Positions 62,055-64,000 of a stretch of 64,000 bases of DNA are shown here, one piece after another. The DNA is from Aequorivita vladivostokensis (GTDB taxonomy: Bacteria > Bacteroidota > Bacteroidia > Flavobacteriales > Flavobacteriaceae), in the NCBI RefSeq assembly GCF_000952855.1, contig NZ_JSVU01000005.1:62001-126000 (forward strand), given 5' to 3'. Position 1 is the stretch's first letter. Every line of letters begins with the position of its first letter. Under the pieces are notes generated by a model. That model was not told the origin of the DNA. It made no database searches and was given only the letters and a program-made list of their open reading frames with translations. Position numbers and translations under genes: made by a program.

Positions 62055-62768
62055 ATGCTATTCAAGAAACTCCTATTATTAAGTTCCCTTTCTCTATTTA
62101 TTTCTTGTGCCGAACTACAGCAAGTGGTAAACACCTTGCCCACAGAAACCGGCATGGGCATGGATCCAAGTACAATAGCCAGCGGGTTGCGACAGGCTCT
62201 TGATATGGGGATTGAGAAACAGGTTACCAAACTTACCCAAAAGGATGGATTTTATAAAAATCAATTAGTAAAAATAATGTTACCTGAAGAACTTCGAAAA
62301 GTGGATCAAGGACTAAGAGATATAGGTCTGGGAAGTTTAGCCGACGAAGGCATAAAGGCCTTAAACCGAGCTGCTGAAGATGCGGTGAAAGAAGCAACTC
62401 CCATCTTTGTCACGGCAGTCAAACAGATAACTTTCACCGACGCTAAGAATATTCTATTGGGTCCCGACAATGCCGCTACAAATTATTTGGAACAACGTAC
62501 AAACAGAGCACTTTATGCAAAATTCAACCCCGTAATTGAGCGATCATTTTCAAAAGTGGGAGCAGATCAAATTTGGGCTAATATAATCACCAAATACAAT
62601 TCCATTCCATTTGTTACACGAGTTAATCCCGACCTAACAGATTACGTTACTACAGAAGCCTTGCAGGGAGTATATAAAATGATAAGTGTTGAAGAAAAAG
62701 ATATTCGAAATAACATTTCAGCTAGAACCACAACTTTACTCCGGCAGGTCTTTGCGCTGCAGGATTAA
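62055..62768 (+). CDS. DUF4197 lipoprotein
   Basis: A 237-residue protein with a lipobox (LFISC, Cys at residue 18) and a DUF4197 domain: GLRQALDMGIEKQVTKLTQK, KIMLPEELRKVDQGLRDIGL and NAATNYLEQRTNRALYAKF. It is periplasmic and helical. The function of the family is unknown. Confidence 0.92.
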   Translation: MLFKKLLLLSSLSLFISCAELQQVVNTLPTETGMGMDPSTIASGLRQALDMGIEKQVTKLTQKDGFYKNQLVKIMLPEELRKVDQGLRDIGLGSLADEGIKALNRAAEDAVKEATPIFVTAVKQITFTDAKNILLGPDNAATNYLEQRTNRALYAKFNPVIERSFSKVGADQIWANIITKYNSIPFVTRVNPDLTDYVTTEALQGVYKMISVEEKDIRNNISARTTTLLRQVFALQD

Positions 62769-62825
62769 ACCATTATTTATGAAACCATTAACCTCTCGTT
62801 AATATGACCTTACAAGTTGCTGGGT

Positions 62826-62833
62826 TATCTTTG
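62826..62833 (+). promoter_or_regulatory. -7 promoter element, TATCTTTG
   Basis: An exact TAnnTTTG word 19 bases before the ATG at 62853. Confidence 0.6.
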
Positions 62834-62852
62834 TAACTGTAAATAAATAGTT

Positions 62853-63035
62853 ATGTTTAATTGGTTTAGAAAAAAATCCCGGATAGAACAATTAAAGGAA
62901 AGGTACCGATTCTTAATGCGTAAATCTTTCGAATTATCATCAAAGGATCCAGAGAAAAGTGCTCGAGCCCACCAACAAGCTGATAAACTTTTTCAGGAAA
63001 TCAATTATTTATCCTACAGACAGGCCGATAAGTAG
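62853..63035 (+). CDS. Lacal_2735 family small protein
   Basis: A 60-residue, basic, helical protein (MFNWFRKKSRIEQLKERYRF; KSFELSSKDPEKSARAHQQA) recognised as the flavobacterial Lacal_2735 family. It is cytosolic and of unknown function. It has its own promoter word. The stop lies 5 bases from the stop of the convergent BtuF-like gene. Confidence 0.88.
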   Translation: MFNWFRKKSRIEQLKERYRFLMRKSFELSSKDPEKSARAHQQADKLFQEINYLSYRQADK

Positions 63036-63040
63036 CATGC

Positions 63041-63814
63041 CTAATGTAAGCTCTTAAAATAGTCAAAGGCTTTCATCAATCGGGATCCGTACCAGCTAAA
63101 AAACTCTCCATCTACTAGTTTCACTTCTCTATTCAATTTCTTAGTCATCTCTACCACATCCACATTCTTGAATGGATACGGCTCCGTGGAAAGTAAGATT
63201 ATATCCGCTTTAAGAAAATCTTCTTGTTTAACTTCCGGATAGCGTCCGGCATTTACTGAGAAAATATTCGAATACTTATTTTCCTTCAACAGGGAATCAA
63301 TAAAGGTTCCACGACCAGCCGCCATATAAGGCTTTTTCCATATTATATAAAGCACCCTCTTTTCAGAATACCCTTTGATATAATTCCTGAATAAAGCCAA
63401 TTCCGAATCAATTTTAGAGACAATTTCTGAGGCTTTTGAAACGACATCAAATATCTGTCCCAATTGTTCAATCATCCTGTTATTATCGGTAATTGTAACT
63501 ATATCACTAATCCAAACGGGCGCTATCCTGCTAAGTTCGCCTACCAGTTCTTCAGTATTCTCCTCCTTGTTGCAGATTACAATATCGGGGCGCAGGGCTT
63601 TTATTTTATTGAAATTGACCTGTTTCGTTCCACCTACAACCGTCTTTTCACTCTTAAGATCGGAAGGATGAACACAGAATTTGGTAATACCCACTATTTT
63701 TTCACGCAAGCCAAGATCAACCAACAATTCAGTTTGTGAAGGCACCAATGAAATAACTCGTGATGGAGTTTTAGGAAGAGTTACGGTTCTATTTAATTGA
63801 TCAATGAATTCCAT
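63041..63814 (-). CDS. BtuF-like substrate-binding protein (helical-backbone metal receptor)
   Basis: A 257-residue protein with the two-lobe, long-helix layout of BtuF/FhuD-type binding proteins: [57 protein letters not shown]. It likely binds cobalamin or a metal chelate. No signal peptide is visible; the protein begins [17 protein letters not shown], and the start overlaps the pyrF end by 14 bases, leaving no room upstream for one. Either export occurs otherwise or it acts in the cytosol. Confidence 0.85.
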   Translation of the reverse strand: MEFIDQLNRTVTLPKTPSRVISLVPSQTELLVDLGLREKIVGITKFCVHPSDLKSEKTVVGGTKQVNFNKIKALRPDIVICNKEENTEELVGELSRIAPVWISDIVTITDNNRMIEQLGQIFDVVSKASEIVSKIDSELALFRNYIKGYSEKRVLYIIWKKPYMAAGRGTFIDSLLKENKYSNIFSVNAGRYPEVKQEDFLKADIILLSTEPYPFKNVDVVEMTKKLNREVKLVDGEFFSWYGSRLMKAFDYFKSLH

Positions 63815-64000
63815 CGAGAATGGCTTTCATTTCCAGCTGCATATTTTCAGCTTCCCTTGCTGCAGCTTCGGCAAAATCGGCATCTTTTGAAGCATAAATT
63901 ATTCCACGTGAAGAGTTTACGAGCAAACCAACATCCTCAGTCAACCCATATTTACAGACTTCCTGTAAGCTGCCGCCCTGTGCCCCTACACCGGGAACCA
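63801..64000 (-). CDS. pyrF: Orotidine 5'-phosphate decarboxylase (3' end only)
   Basis: The window closes inside this gene; the visible 66 C-terminal codons include VPGVGAQGG, the phosphate-binding signature of the long bacterial OMP decarboxylase, then [20 protein letters not shown] and a C-terminal helix ending KAILDGIH. The enzyme makes UMP from OMP. Its stop at 63801-63803 lies inside the start of the BtuF-like gene, so the two are co-transcribed. Confidence 0.93.
   Translation of the reverse strand, partial: VPGVGAQGGSLQEVCKYGLTEDVGLLVNSSRGIIYASKDADFAEAAAREAENMQLEMKAILDGIH

Noticed and set aside
1-64000. tRNA, rRNA, tmRNA or insertion-sequence genes
   Set aside because: No tRNA-like arms, rRNA-like stretches or transposase ORFs were recognised on reading both strands; a tRNA or Rfam scan would settle this.

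Overview
The window comes from a chromosome of the phylum Bacteroidota, class Flavobacteriia. Three things point there. There are two secreted proteins with type IX secretion (T9SS) C-terminal sorting domains. Many genes are preceded by the Bacteroidota -7 promoter word TAnnTTTG, several with a TTG or TTTG about 18 to 21 bases upstream. The gene families are typical of flavobacteria (DUF2795, DUF4199, Lacal_2735, DUF6268, a long SecA without a zinc tail). About 64 protein genes fill most of the sequence on both strands. I found no rRNA, tRNA, transposase, integrase or CRISPR array.

Layout. 0-13 kb: 3' end of a cob(I)alamin adenosyltransferase, secA, two membrane TPR proteins (one with an AraC-type DNA-binding domain), a T9SS cargo protein, and a sigma/anti-sigma-like operon on the minus strand. 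13-24 kb: meaB GTPase; a minus-strand envelope run (DUF347 protein, lipid kinase, LTA-synthase-like enzyme); a NAD-dependent epimerase; and a three-gene operon (GT2, duplicated LAB_N protein, GT39) that probably decorates lipid A or another polyprenyl-linked glycan. 24-27.6 kb: MATE and ABC exporters. 27.5-30.1 kb: an accessory island described below. 30-53 kb: mostly housekeeping genes, namely a PLP enzyme, peptidases, PPK2, a sigma-54 activator, an ABC-2 exporter, grpE-dnaJ, mnmD, ilvE, a MazG-like enzyme, DPP III and crcB. 53-57.4 kb: an MFS gene behind a possible attenuator, an Lrp regulator, two paralogous helical proteins and a Xre-RES toxin-antitoxin pair. 57.4-64 kb: fused acyl-CoA mutase icmF, a second T9SS cargo protein, small lipoprotein and cytosolic genes, a BtuF-like binding protein and the 3' end of pyrF.

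Four genes concern cobalamin: the adenosyltransferase, meaB, icmF and the BtuF-like protein. They are dispersed rather than clustered, but together indicate a B12-dependent acyl-CoA mutase metabolism fed by cobalamin uptake.

The most unusual stretch is 27.5-30.1 kb. A HEPN/Abi-type gene and a possible small RNA lie between two imperfect 50-bp copies of the 3' end of the ABC exporter gene. An AT-rich orphan gene, a truncated antitoxin gene, a 21-bp minisatellite and a lipoprotein follow. The second notable site is 53.07-53.28 kb: a near-consensus promoter, a Cys/Arg-rich 24-codon ORF, a foldable leader and an intrinsic terminator directly before an MFS transporter. Short palindromes and word-like repeats sit in many intergenic gaps, and in two places one repeat family appears inserted into another.
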